Shown: positions 8,681-16,604 of the stretch, one piece after another
How the letters are laid out: the number at the start of each line of letters is the position of its first letter
Numbering within the stretch: position 1 is the stretch's first letter
Origin: Amorphus coralli DSM 19760
GTDB taxonomy: Bacteria; Pseudomonadota; Alphaproteobacteria; Rhizobiales; Amorphaceae
DNA length: 64,000 nt
Direction: 5' to 3'
NCBI RefSeq assembly: GCF_000374525.1
Contig: NZ_KB894574.1
Location: 248,001-312,000 of the forward strand
Position numbers and translations under genes: made by a program
The notes under the pieces: model-generated
The model's input: only the letters and a program-made list of their open reading frames with translations
What the model was told of the DNA's origin: nothing
Databases searched by the model: none

Positions 8681-9535
8681 TCAGGTTTCCCTCGCCCGGG
8701 CGCCCGAGGCGCGTTCGGTGACGAAGGTCTGGAGCGTCAGGAGCCCCATCATGATGGCGATCAGCACCATCGACAGCGCGGCGCCGAACGGCCAGTCGTT
8801 GGCGGTGAGGAACTGGGCGTAGACGAGGTTGCCGATCATCTGGAACTGGCCGCCGCCGAGCAGCGCCGGGGTGACGAAGTTGCCGATCGACAGCACGAAG
8901 ACGAACACGAAGCCGGTGGCGATGCCCGGCGCGGTCATCGGCAGGGTGATGCGGCGGAAGGTCGTCCAGGCCGAGCCGCCGAGATCGCGGGATGCTTCGG
9001 CGATTTCCGGGTTGAGCCGGGAGAGCGGCGCGTAGCAGGCGAGGATGACGAAGGGCAGGTAGTTGTAGACGAGGCCCACCACCACGGCGCTCTCGGTGTA
9101 GAGCAGCCGCGGCAGTTCGCCGTCGTAGCCGAGCCCTCGCGCAATCGCGGTGATCAGGCCCTCGCGGTTGAGGAGCACGATCCAGGCATAGGTCCGCACC
9201 AGGTAGTTCGACCAGAAGGGCAGCACCGCGAAGAACAGGAGCATCGGCTGATGCCGCGCGGGCATGGAGGCGATAGCGTAGGCCGCGGCGTAGCCGATGA
9301 CCGAGGCGATGAGGCCGGCGAGCCCCGCGATGACCGCCGACTTGAGGAAGATGCTGGCGTAGAGCGGGTCGAAGACCAGGGCGATGGTCTCGAACGTGAA
9401 CGTGTACTCGATGCCGCCGTAAATGCCGCGCCGGAAGAAGGCGAGCGCCAGCACGAGCAGGCACGGCACCACCATGAAGGCGGTGAGCCAGGCCAGCGCC
9501 GGCGACATCAGATAGAGGGGTTTGCGGTCGGCCAT
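8681..9535 (-). CDS. potB: polyamine-type ABC transporter permease (PotB-like)
   Basis: A 284-aa permease starting at ATG 9535; translation further upstream gives only low-complexity Arg/Ser sequence, so that part is not coding. An N-terminal membrane helix (PALAWLTAFMVVPCLLVLAL) and an EAA loop (DLGGSAWTTFRRITLPM) are visible. It pairs with the adjacent PotC-like protein. A 112-bp gap separates it from the binding-protein gene; this gap may modulate the ratio of periplasmic protein to membrane parts. Confidence 0.9.
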   Translation of the reverse strand: MADRKPLYLMSPALAWLTAFMVVPCLLVLALAFFRRGIYGGIEYTFTFETIALVFDPLYASIFLKSAVIAGLAGLIASVIGYAAAYAIASMPARHQPMLLFFAVLPFWSNYLVRTYAWIVLLNREGLITAIARGLGYDGELPRLLYTESAVVVGLVYNYLPFVILACYAPLSRLNPEIAEASRDLGGSAWTTFRRITLPMTAPGIATGFVFVFVLSIGNFVTPALLGGGQFQMIGNLVYAQFLTANDWPFGAALSMVLIAIMMGLLTLQTFVTERASGARARET

Positions 9536-9647
9536 CGGGTGCCTGGAGACGCGGGACCTCGGGCGCGACCCGGACCGGCGAGCGCCGGCGGATCGCTTCG
9601 AGACGACCCGGCGGCGACCATGCCGCCGGGTCCGGCAATGCCTGCCG

Positions 9648-10700
9648 TCAGTTGGCGGCCTTGATCTCCGACACGATGCGGGAGTAGGCCCGCTGGGACT
9701 CGCCGACATCGCGCAGCTGCTCGAACTCAAGCAGCTCTTCCGGCGACATCGTCATGTTCGGGTAGGTGGCGAGCAGGTCATCCGGCAGGCCTTCCATGGC
9801 CGGCTTGTTGGGCACCTTGTAGAGGATGTTCTCGGCGGCCCAGCCGTGGTTCTTCGGATCGAGCATGAAGTTCACGAACTCGTAGGCCGCTTCCTTGTTC
9901 TCGGCGTTCTTCAGGATGACCATGGTGTCCACCCAGAGGTCGGATCCTTCCTCCGGGACGACGTACTTGATGTCCCCGTTTTCCGCGATGCCGTAGTTGC
10001 ACCAGCCGTCCCAGGCCTGCACCAGCTCGGCCTCGCCGGAGACCAGCTTGGCGTAGAAGGTGGTGTCATCGTAGGCGAGAAGCGTCTTCTTGGCGTCGAT
10101 GAGCAGGTCGCGGACCTCTTCCATCTTCGCCGGATCGGTCTCGTTCACCGAATAACCCTTGGCCAGCTGTCCGGCGGCGAGCAGCCAGCGGTCGGTGGCG
10201 AGCATCGTCGTCTTGCCGGAGAGGTCGTCGCTCGGATCCAGCAGAACCATCCAGCTGTCAGGCTCGCCCTCGACGAGGTCGGAACGGTAGCACAGACCGG
10301 TGGTGCCCCAGGCGTAGGGAACCGAGAAGGCGTTGCCCGGATCGTGCTTCAGTTCCTGGGCCTCAGGATAGAGGTTGGCCAGGTTCGGGAGCTTGTCGTG
10401 GTCCAGCTCTTCCGCAAGGCCGAGATTGTGCAGCACCTCGGCAAACGGCGAGGACACGAAGACCACGTCGTAGCCCTTGCCCTTTGAGGCGATGAGCTTG
10501 CCCATGATCTCTTCGTTGGTGGCATGCAGCACCAGCTCGGCCTCGTTGTCGGTGGCCGAGTTGAAGCTGTCGACGGCGTCGGGCGCCATGTAGCCGTCCC
10601 AGTTCGAGATCACGAGGGCCTCGGCCTGGGCCGTGGACGGCATCAGGGCCGCCCCGGCGGCTCCCAGGAGTGCGCACGCGGCAACTGTCTGTTTGAGCAT
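9648..10700 (-). CDS. potD: periplasmic polyamine-type substrate-binding protein
   Basis: A 350-aa extracytoplasmic solute-binding protein with a signal peptide (cleavage likely after STAQA, about residue 27). The mature part begins LVISNWDGYMAPD, the usual PotD/PotF opening, and contains YAWGTTGLCYR near residue 130, another family landmark. It is first in the operon and so closest to the divergent promoter region. Polyamines, agmatine-like compounds or other amines are plausible ligands; the acidic binding residues were not checked against a structure. Confidence 0.92.
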   Translation of the reverse strand: MLKQTVAACALLGAAGAALMPSTAQAEALVISNWDGYMAPDAVDSFNSATDNEAELVLHATNEEIMGKLIASKGKGYDVVFVSSPFAEVLHNLGLAEELDHDKLPNLANLYPEAQELKHDPGNAFSVPYAWGTTGLCYRSDLVEGEPDSWMVLLDPSDDLSGKTTMLATDRWLLAAGQLAKGYSVNETDPAKMEEVRDLLIDAKKTLLAYDDTTFYAKLVSGEAELVQAWDGWCNYGIAENGDIKYVVPEEGSDLWVDTMVILKNAENKEAAYEFVNFMLDPKNHGWAAENILYKVPNKPAMEGLPDDLLATYPNMTMSPEELLEFEQLRDVGESQRAYSRIVSEIKAAN

Positions 10701-10810
10701 TCTCGTTCTCCGTACCTCTGGTGGGCCATCGCCGCCGTTCGCGCCGACGATGAGTCTTCTTGTTGCCGTCGCTTGCCGACTGGCGTTTTTTCCAGTCTTA
10801 ATGATCGAAA

Positions 10811-10830
10811 GAATACGTCAACATGTATTC
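10811..10830. promoter_or_regulatory. candidate GntR operator (perfect palindrome) in the divergent promoter region
   Basis: The 189-bp region between potD and the GntR gene holds the inverted repeat GAATAC-N8-GTATTC, perfect over both 6-base arms. On the minus strand a TTGACG hexamer (10816-10821) lies inside the palindrome and could be a -35 box for the potD operon. A bound repressor would then block transcription. The palindrome is AT-rich in a GC-rich setting and sits about 110 bp before potD and 60 bp before the regulator gene. No clear -10 was found, so the promoter call is weak. Confidence 0.45.
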
Positions 10831-10889
10831 GCTGTTCTTTGACGGCCGCGGGCCGCGCCGGGCGGCGGAGCGCCGGGAATCGGAGCCGG

Positions 10890-11822
10890 ATGAAGGAAAC
10901 CCGCCGCAGCACCCGCCAGAACCATCTGGCGCTCGGCCAGCAGATCCTGACGATTGCCATGGAGCGCCGCATGCGGCGCGGCGATCACCTGCCGGAGCAG
11001 ACCTTCTCCGAAGCCTGCGGCGTGTCGCGAACGCCCATCAGGTCGGCTTTCAAGCTTCTGGAACAGAATGAAATTCTGACCTGGCGCGAAGAAGAGGGCT
11101 ACTTCCTGGCGATCGGCAGCTCGGACGAACTCGCTGATGCCGTGCAGAAGCTGGAGGATCTGGAAAATTCGCTCGCGCAGCGGATCCTGGCCGACCGGGC
11201 CGAGCGGCGCATCGGCGACGTCCAGTCCGTCAGGGGTCTCATGACCCGCTACGACGCCTCGCGAAACAGTGTACTTATTGCTCTAAAAGTACTGTCGCGC
11301 GACGGGGTGGTGACCCAGATGCCGGGTCAGGCCTGGGTGTTTCAGCCGATCCTCGACTCCCCCAACGCCATCGACGAGAGCCTGTCCTTTCGCCTGACCC
11401 TGGAGCCGCAGGCGATCCTGGCACCCGGCATCAGCGTCGATCTCAAGCGGGCCGGACTGCTGCGCGCCCAGATGGCCGACCTTCTGGACACGCCCGAAGG
11501 CACCATGAGCGCCGCGCGCTTTCACCGGATCGACACGGACTTCCACTCCTTCATCGCCGAATGTTCCGGAAACCGCTTCGTGCGCGGCGCACTGCTCGCC
11601 CATCACCGATTGCGCCGGACCACGCAGAAAGATACTTCGATCCCCGATTTCCGCCTGCGTCAGTCCCTCCAAGAGCATCTCGACATCTTGGACAGCGTTG
11701 AAAGCGCCCAGTACGAGCTCGCCGCCGATCAGATGATTCTGCACCTGAGGCGCTCGCGCATCCGCCGGCCCGAGGCGGCCAACCGCGGCACGCCGCCGCT
11801 GATGCGGGCGCTGCGGGCATGA
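10890..11822 (+). CDS. GntR-family regulator with FCD-like C-terminal domain and two winged-helix-like segments
   Basis: A 310-aa regulator. The ATG at 10890 follows CGGAG, and the sequence upstream is not protein-like. Residues about 15-75 form a GntR winged helix (ILTIAMERRMRRGDHLPE, then SEACGVSRTPIRSAFKLLE). A second segment around 130-160 (YDASRNSVLIALKVLSRDGV) looks like another helix-turn-helix. The C-terminal half has the helical FCD pattern, with FHRIDTDFHSFIAECSGN and a late LRQSLQEHLDILD helix. It diverges from the importer operon and overlaps the next gene by 4 bp, so it probably controls both sides in response to an amine-derived effector. Effector and sign of control are unknown. 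Confidence 0.85.
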   Translation: MKETRRSTRQNHLALGQQILTIAMERRMRRGDHLPEQTFSEACGVSRTPIRSAFKLLEQNEILTWREEEGYFLAIGSSDELADAVQKLEDLENSLAQRILADRAERRIGDVQSVRGLMTRYDASRNSVLIALKVLSRDGVVTQMPGQAWVFQPILDSPNAIDESLSFRLTLEPQAILAPGISVDLKRAGLLRAQMADLLDTPEGTMSAARFHRIDTDFHSFIAECSGNRFVRGALLAHHRLRRTTQKDTSIPDFRLRQSLQEHLDILDSVESAQYELAADQMILHLRRSRIRRPEAANRGTPPLMRALRA

Positions 11823-13102
11823 GCGTATCGCCGCTGATCGCGCTGTTTCCCGAAGCCAGCTTCGGCGCCGCCCTGAACTGCGTGGGAATCGCCCAGAAGC
11901 TGAGGCAGATGGGCGCGACACCCGTGTTCATCTGCCATCCGGGCTTTACCGGCGTCTTCGCCGAGTACGGCTTCAAGGAATATCACCTGGCGCCAACGGC
12001 GAAGCGCAGCACCGATGCGATCGAGGATTACTGGCAGGGCTTCATCACCACCCACCTGCCCCATTTCGATCTCGATCCGATGGCACAGCTGCCGACCTAC
12101 GTGGCCCCGACCTGGCAGGCGATCGTAAACACCGTCGTCGCGGCGGAGGACGGCCTCGCCGCCCTGTTCGACCGCATCCGGCCGGACGCGATCCTGCTCG
12201 ACAACGTCATCATGTTTCCCGCCGTCGCCAACGCCGGCTGTCCCTGGGTGCGGGTGGTGTCGTGCGCGGAAACGGAAATCCCCGATCCGGACGTGCCGCC
12301 CTATCTCTCCGGCCTGCCGGCAGACGACCGGATCGGCCGCGAACGCTTCGAGAAGGCCTATTTGCGGGAAACGCGGGCCGCGCACCGGCGCTACAACGCC
12401 TTCCGCAAGACGCACGGGCTTGCCCAACTTCCCGCCGGGCACTTCCTGGAATCCTCCCCGGTCCTCAACCTTTTGCTGGCGCCCTCAGCGACCCGCTTCC
12501 CGCGCCGGAATCCGCTGCCGGAGGACCGGTTCGTCTATCTGGAAGGCTGCGTTCGGGAGGAGACGCGGTTCGACGCGCCCCACATGCCGGTGGACCACGC
12601 TCGGCTGGTCTATATGAGCTTCGGTAGCCTCGGCTCGATCGACACGGACCTCATCGGCCGGATGATCGACGTCTTCGCCACGCTGCCGGCGCGCTTCCTG
12701 GTGAATGTCGGCGGGTTTCTGGAGGCGTACAGCCGGGTGCCGGACAATGTTTACCTGGGCAGCTGGTTTCCGCAGCCGTCGGTGGTCGCCGAATCGGACC
12801 TTTTCATCCACCACGGCGGCAACAACAGCTTCTGCGAGGCGCTCTATCACGGCGTCCCCTCGCTGGTGATGCCCTATTGCTGGGACGGCCACGACAACGC
12901 GCAGCGGATGGACGAGCTGGATCTCGGCCGCCATCTCCACCGCAGCCGCTGGAGCCCGGACGCGCTCCGCTCCACCCTTGTCACACTGCTTGAGGATACA
13001 GCCATGCGAGACCGGCTGGCGGCGGTTTCGCGCGGCATGAAGGCGGAGCCGGGAACGGAGCGGGCGGCACGGGCGGTGATGGACGCGCTGGGCCATCGCT
13101 GA
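11819..13102 (+). CDS. GT1/GT-B-fold glycosyltransferase, copy B
   Basis: A 427-aa paralogue of the 5462-6748 product, alignable from end to end. Shared blocks include LFPEASFGAALN, GIAQ, the mid-protein LDNVIMFPA and PWVR-SC-E-EI, FGSLG, SWFPQPSV, HHGGNNSF-E and WDGHDNAQR. The ATG overlaps the stop of the GntR gene (ATGA), so the two are translationally coupled. Two diverged copies on both sides of one promoter region suggest different acceptors or donors, or a heteromeric enzyme. Sugar donor and acceptor are unknown. Confidence 0.85.
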   Translation: MSVSPLIALFPEASFGAALNCVGIAQKLRQMGATPVFICHPGFTGVFAEYGFKEYHLAPTAKRSTDAIEDYWQGFITTHLPHFDLDPMAQLPTYVAPTWQAIVNTVVAAEDGLAALFDRIRPDAILLDNVIMFPAVANAGCPWVRVVSCAETEIPDPDVPPYLSGLPADDRIGRERFEKAYLRETRAAHRRYNAFRKTHGLAQLPAGHFLESSPVLNLLLAPSATRFPRRNPLPEDRFVYLEGCVREETRFDAPHMPVDHARLVYMSFGSLGSIDTDLIGRMIDVFATLPARFLVNVGGFLEAYSRVPDNVYLGSWFPQPSVVAESDLFIHHGGNNSFCEALYHGVPSLVMPYCWDGHDNAQRMDELDLGRHLHRSRWSPDALRSTLVTLLEDTAMRDRLAAVSRGMKAEPGTERAARAVMDALGHR

Positions 13103-13217
13103 CAGGCGCCCTGACTGGCCGCGTCTCGGCAACGCATGCACACGCCGCAGCGCCAGGCCCTGACGGGCCAGCCTGCAGCCTCAAAATGTTCAGGGAGTCA
13201 GCAGGTTGCCATGAGAA

Positions 13218-13293
13218 TGGCACCCCCAAGGGGACTCGAACCCCTGTTTCCGCCGTGAGAGGGCGGCGTCCTGGACCGCTAGACGATGGGGGC
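13218..13293 (-). tRNA. tRNA-Glu (CUC anticodon)
   Basis: A 76-nt tRNA read on the minus strand. The acceptor stem is GCCCCCA with TGGGGGT, and CCA is encoded. The D arm is closed by GTC/GAC. The anticodon stem is CCGCC/GGCGG around loop CTCTCAC, giving anticodon CTC for Glu codon GAG. The T arm is GGGG/CCCC around TTCGAGT. The discriminator base is G. It is a single tRNA gene; no integrase gene is nearby. Confidence 0.95.
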
Positions 13294-13439
13294 TTCAGAG
13301 CGGCGGGCCGCTCGAAACAGACCGCGGATATAGCGAACCCGGATCAGCGGCGCAAGGTGGTCGCGTGACAGAAATGCAAACTGCCCACACTGGCGCGATG
13401 CGCGGCCGGCCGCAGCGCGGACGACGCCGCCTTTGCGGC

Positions 13440-13799
13440 CTACTCACCGTCCGCTGTGAGCGTCACGGTGGAGACGGTGCGGCCGGTCGCCAGGTCGACG
13501 ATGACGACCTTCGAGGCGCCGTCCGGTGCATCGACGAGCAGCGTGAGCCGCTCGCCGGTCGAAGAAGCGGACCGCACCTCCGACCCGGCCGGCAGCGTCA
13601 CGGAGGTCTCGGCCGGCGCCTGAGGCATTGCCTTGTCCATCACCGACAGGCGATAGAAGATGGCGGCGAACACGGCGATCAGCCCGGCCACCATGATCAG
13701 GCCGGATACCGCCAGGAGCCGCCGGAGTTTGCGCTGAACGCGCTCCATCGCCGGATCGAGCTTTTCTTCCGGCCTGTCTTCGAGCGCGGGTGACGTCAT
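13440..13799 (-). CDS. small single-pass membrane protein (DUF6476-like)
   Basis: A 119-aa protein. The N-terminal 35 residues are charged and cytoplasmic-looking. One hydrophobic helix (about residues 30-52, LLAVSGLIMVAGLIAVFAAI) is followed by a roughly 65-residue beta-rich tail. The ATG at 13799 overlaps head to head with the ATG of the pseudouridine synthase gene. I recall this family (DUF6476) occurring beside rluD/rpoH in alphaproteobacteria; the name is from memory and unchecked. Function is unknown. Confidence 0.75.
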   Translation of the reverse strand: MTSPALEDRPEEKLDPAMERVQRKLRRLLAVSGLIMVAGLIAVFAAIFYRLSVMDKAMPQAPAETSVTLPAGSEVRSASSTGERLTLLVDAPDGASKVVIVDLATGRTVSTVTLTADGE

Positions 13800-14814
13800 G
13801 ATGAGTACCGCTTCTTGTTCCGATGCCGGCCCGATGGACCTCGTCGTCGACAACGACGCCACCGGCCAGCGCCTGGATGTCTATCTTGCCGCCCGCCTCC
13901 CGGATCTCAGCCGGGCACGGCTTCAGGCGCTTATACGGGCAGGCCAGGTGACTGTCGACGCCGAGCCGGTGACGGAACCCAAGCGCCGGGTAACGCCCGG
14001 CATGACCATTGTCGTTTCTGTGCCCGCACCGGAGCCGGCAGCTGCCCGCGCCCAGCCTATCCCCCTTGAAATCGTTTACGAAGATCCCCATCTGATCGTG
14101 ATCGACAAGCCTGCCGGGCTCGTCGTTCACCCCGCAGCCGGACATGCAGACGGAACGCTCGTCAACGCGCTGATCGCGCATTGCGGCGCAGAGCTGTCCG
14201 GTATCGGCGGTGTCGCGCGGCCCGGCATCGTTCATCGGCTCGACAAGGAAACCTCCGGCCTGCTCGTGGTGGCGAAGTCCGACGCGGCGCACAAGGGGCT
14301 GGCCGCCCAGTTCGCCGATCACGGCCGGACGGGGCCACTGGAGCGTCTCTACCGTGCGCTGGTTTGGGGAGCTCCCTTTCCTGCGACGGGCACAATCGAC
14401 GCTCCGCTCGGCCGGGCCCCCAACCATCGCCAGCGATTTGCCGTCGTCCGTACCGGCAAAATCGCCATCACGCACTACGCAACCGAGCGCGGCTTTCCCG
14501 CCGCCGATCCCATCGCCAGCCTGGTTTCGTGTCGCCTCGAGACCGGCCGGACCCATCAGATCAGGGTGCACCTGACCCATATCGGTCACCCGCTCCTCGG
14601 CGACCCGCTTTATGGAGCCGGTTTCCGGACCAAGGCGCGGCGCCTGCCGGAGGCGGCACAGGACCGGCTGTCCGCCCTGCAGGGCCAGGCGCTGCATGCC
14701 GCGGTCCTCGGCTTCGCCCACCCCATCTCGGGGGAGACGATGCGCTTCGAAAGTCCTATGCCGCCGACGCTCGCCGCGCTGGCGCAGGAGCTGGATCGGA
14801 TCCGGAGCCTGTAG
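13798..14814 (+). CDS. rluD: RluA/RluD-family 23S rRNA pseudouridine synthase
   Basis: A protein of about 338 aa. An N-terminal S4 RNA-binding domain (about residues 20-70, RLDVYLAARLPDLSRARLQALI) is followed by the synthase domain. The catalytic motif HRLDKETSGL supplies the active Asp, near residue 145. VIDKPAGLVVHP and GRTHQIRVH are the other family blocks. It isomerises uridines in the 23S rRNA helix 69 loop if truly RluD. The start is uncertain: ATG at 13798, 13801 or 13834 are all possible, and the first overlaps the divergent gene's start codon. Confidence 0.88.
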   Translation: MMSTASCSDAGPMDLVVDNDATGQRLDVYLAARLPDLSRARLQALIRAGQVTVDAEPVTEPKRRVTPGMTIVVSVPAPEPAAARAQPIPLEIVYEDPHLIVIDKPAGLVVHPAAGHADGTLVNALIAHCGAELSGIGGVARPGIVHRLDKETSGLLVVAKSDAAHKGLAAQFADHGRTGPLERLYRALVWGAPFPATGTIDAPLGRAPNHRQRFAVVRTGKIAITHYATERGFPAADPIASLVSCRLETGRTHQIRVHLTHIGHPLLGDPLYGAGFRTKARRLPEAAQDRLSALQGQALHAAVLGFAHPISGETMRFESPMPPTLAALAQELDRIRSL

Positions 14815-15169
14815 TGGCAGGGCGGCGCCGAATGGCGTAGGAGCTGCGGCAACGAAGCGTTGAAAGAACTGCGCAGATGCGCTCACGCGGTTCTGAACCG
14901 GCGTGCGCACGCTTATCCGGCATCGCGGTCGCGGTTTTGACCCATTTGGGGTTAGGCTGTTCGAAGCGTGCCGGGTTCGGGGGATCGGCATTTCAGCCCC
15001 CGTTCCGAACAATTTGGACGCTTTCGCCGTTTCGCCTTGAAGGGAGACGGCACGACTCCCGGACTGTCCCCTGTCGAATACGGGGCATTTCCGGATCGTA
15101 TCGACCGATCGGCGGCGGGATCTGAAGGGGATCTCCCTGCCGGTTACTGACAAAGGAGGGCGCATAGTC
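14815..15169 (+). other. gene-free leader region upstream of rpoH
   Basis: This 355-bp stretch holds no convincing ORF. It contains a TTGACC hexamer at 14937-14942 and a CTTGAA hexamer at 15036-15041, the sort of -35 used by sigma-70 or heat-shock sigma in alphaproteobacteria. Neither has a clear -10 at the right distance. Several short inverted repeats lie near the 3' end (GGGAG/CTCCC at 15042-15060, CCCC/GGGG at 15068-15085). The rpoH ribosome-binding site AAGGAGG is at 15153-15159. Confidence 0.4.
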
Positions 15170-16072
15170 ATGGCCCAACCGATGGTTCCCGCGATTGCGT
15201 CCGGTGATACCGGACTGTCGCGCTATCTCGACGAAATCCGCCGCTTCCCCATGCTGGAGCCGCAGGAAGAGTACATGCTCGCCAAGCGGTATCTCGAGCA
15301 TGACGACCCCGACGCGGCGCAGCGGCTCGTCACCTCCCATCTGAGGCTCGTTGCCAAGATTGCAATGGGCTATCGCGGCTACGGCCTGCCCATCGGCGAG
15401 GTGATCTCCGAGGGCAATGTCGGCCTGATGCAGGCGGTGAAGCGGTTCGATCCCGAAAAGGGTTTCCGTCTCGCCACCTACGCGATGTGGTGGATCAAGG
15501 CGGCGATCCAGGAGTATATCCTGCGCTCGTGGAGCCTTGTGAAGATGGGCACCACGGCCAATCAGAAGCGGCTGTTCTTCAACCTGCGCAAGGTGAAGGG
15601 CCAAATCCAGGCGCTCGACGAGGGCGATCTGAAGCCCGACCAGGTGGCCCTGATCGCGGAACGCCTCGGCGTGACCGAGGACGACGTGATCTCGATGAAC
15701 CGCCGCCTCGGCGGCGACTCCTCTCTGAACGCGCCGATCCGCCAGGAGGCGGATTCCGGCGGCGAGTGGATGGACTGGCTCGTGGACGACAGCGAGACCC
15801 AGGAAAGCACGCTTGCCGAATCGGAGGAGCTCGACACCCGCCGCCAGCTTCTGAAGGATGCCCTGGGCGTGCTCAACGAGCGCGAACGGCGCATCTTCGA
15901 GGCCCGGCGCCTGTCGGAGGACCCGATCACGCTGGAGACGCTCTCGGAAGAGTTCGGCGTGTCCCGCGAACGCGTGCGCCAGATCGAGGTGCGCGCCTTC
16001 GAGAAGGTTCAGAAGGCGGTCCAGAAGGCCTCTCGCGACATGGAGCGGCCGCGGCTTGCCGCCGCGACCTGA
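15170..16072 (+). CDS. rpoH: RNA polymerase sigma-32 (heat-shock) factor
   Basis: A 300-aa sigma-70-family protein. Region 2 shows GNVGLMQAVKRFDPEKGFRL and the TYAMWWIKAAIQEY block. The RpoH box, which distinguishes it from RpoD, is QKRLFFNLRK near residue 130. Region 4 has LSEEFGVSRERVRQIE. AAGGAGG lies 10 bases before the ATG. It directs transcription of chaperone and protease genes; ftsH at 38505-40442 in this window is a classical heat-shock-linked partner. An intrinsic terminator follows 29 bp after the stop. Confidence 0.95.
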   Translation: MAQPMVPAIASGDTGLSRYLDEIRRFPMLEPQEEYMLAKRYLEHDDPDAAQRLVTSHLRLVAKIAMGYRGYGLPIGEVISEGNVGLMQAVKRFDPEKGFRLATYAMWWIKAAIQEYILRSWSLVKMGTTANQKRLFFNLRKVKGQIQALDEGDLKPDQVALIAERLGVTEDDVISMNRRLGGDSSLNAPIRQEADSGGEWMDWLVDDSETQESTLAESEELDTRRQLLKDALGVLNERERRIFEARRLSEDPITLETLSEEFGVSRERVRQIEVRAFEKVQKAVQKASRDMERPRLAAAT

Positions 16073-16100
16073 CGCCTCACCTGACCGCCTGGCAAGCTTG

Positions 16101-16129
16101 AGCCCCGCGATGGATCGCGGGGCTCTTTT
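16101..16129 (+). terminator. intrinsic terminator of rpoH
   Basis: A perfect 10-bp stem AGCCCCGCGA / TCGCGGGGCT (16101-16110 and 16115-16124) with a TGGA loop, followed by CTTTTC. It lies just downstream of the rpoH stop. Confidence 0.9.
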
Positions 16130-16215
16130 CGTTGGCCGCTTCGCGCCGCACCCGCATGTCGTTTCGTGGCGATCGGGACTTTGCCCGAGGGCCCGGTTGA
16201 TCTATCAAGCCCGGC

Positions 16216-16527
16216 ATGGACCAGTCCCTTGCAGACAAGGCTGCCGAGGTCGCCTCGCTCCTCGCCGCGCTCGCAAACGAAAAGCGCCTTCTCGTGCTGT
16301 GCCACCTCCTGCAGGGAGAGCGCTCGGTAACGACGCTCGCCGAGGAGGTTGGTCTCAGCCAGTCCGCCACGTCTCAGCACCTGGCGAAGATGCGCGCGCT
16401 CGGGCTCATCGCCGGCCGCCGGGATGCCCAGACGATCTACTATCACATTGCATCTGACGAGCTGCGCCGGGTCATGGCCACGCTGGCGGACGTCTATTGT
16501 CCTCCCCTGGTCGAGCCGGCCGACTGA
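16216..16527 (+). CDS. ArsR/SmtB-family winged-helix regulator
   Basis: A compact 103-aa regulator. The core is LANEKRLLVLCHLLQGERSV, then the recognition helix region LSQSATSQHLAKMRALGLI, then a beta-wing GRRDAQTIYYHI. These are the standard ArsR segments. No CxC metal-binding site in helix 3 is visible; a single Cys lies near the C-terminus (VYCPP). It might therefore be redox- or sulfide-responsive, or metal-independent. It lies upstream of a methyltransferase gene in the same direction, 77 bp apart. Confidence 0.85.
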   Translation: MDQSLADKAAEVASLLAALANEKRLLVLCHLLQGERSVTTLAEEVGLSQSATSQHLAKMRALGLIAGRRDAQTIYYHIASDELRRVMATLADVYCPPLVEPAD

Positions 16528-16604
16528 CCGGCCGCAGTGCCCGCACCCGGACACCGGGTCCACCTCGCCGGAAAGGCTTCGACGCGCATGAGGAGCAAGC
16601 AATC

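Noticed and set aside
13218-13293. tRNA-Glu as an integration site
   Set aside because: No integrase, no duplicated tRNA 3' end and no composition change beside it.
14937-15064. Sigma-32 or sigma-70 promoter for rpoH
   Set aside because: TTGACC and CTTGAA hexamers exist, but no acceptable -10 lies at 14-18 bp from either.
13440-15171. A 575-codon minus-strand frame covering the RluD gene
   Set aside because: Only its last 119 codons (from 13799) look like a protein; the rest mirrors rluD.
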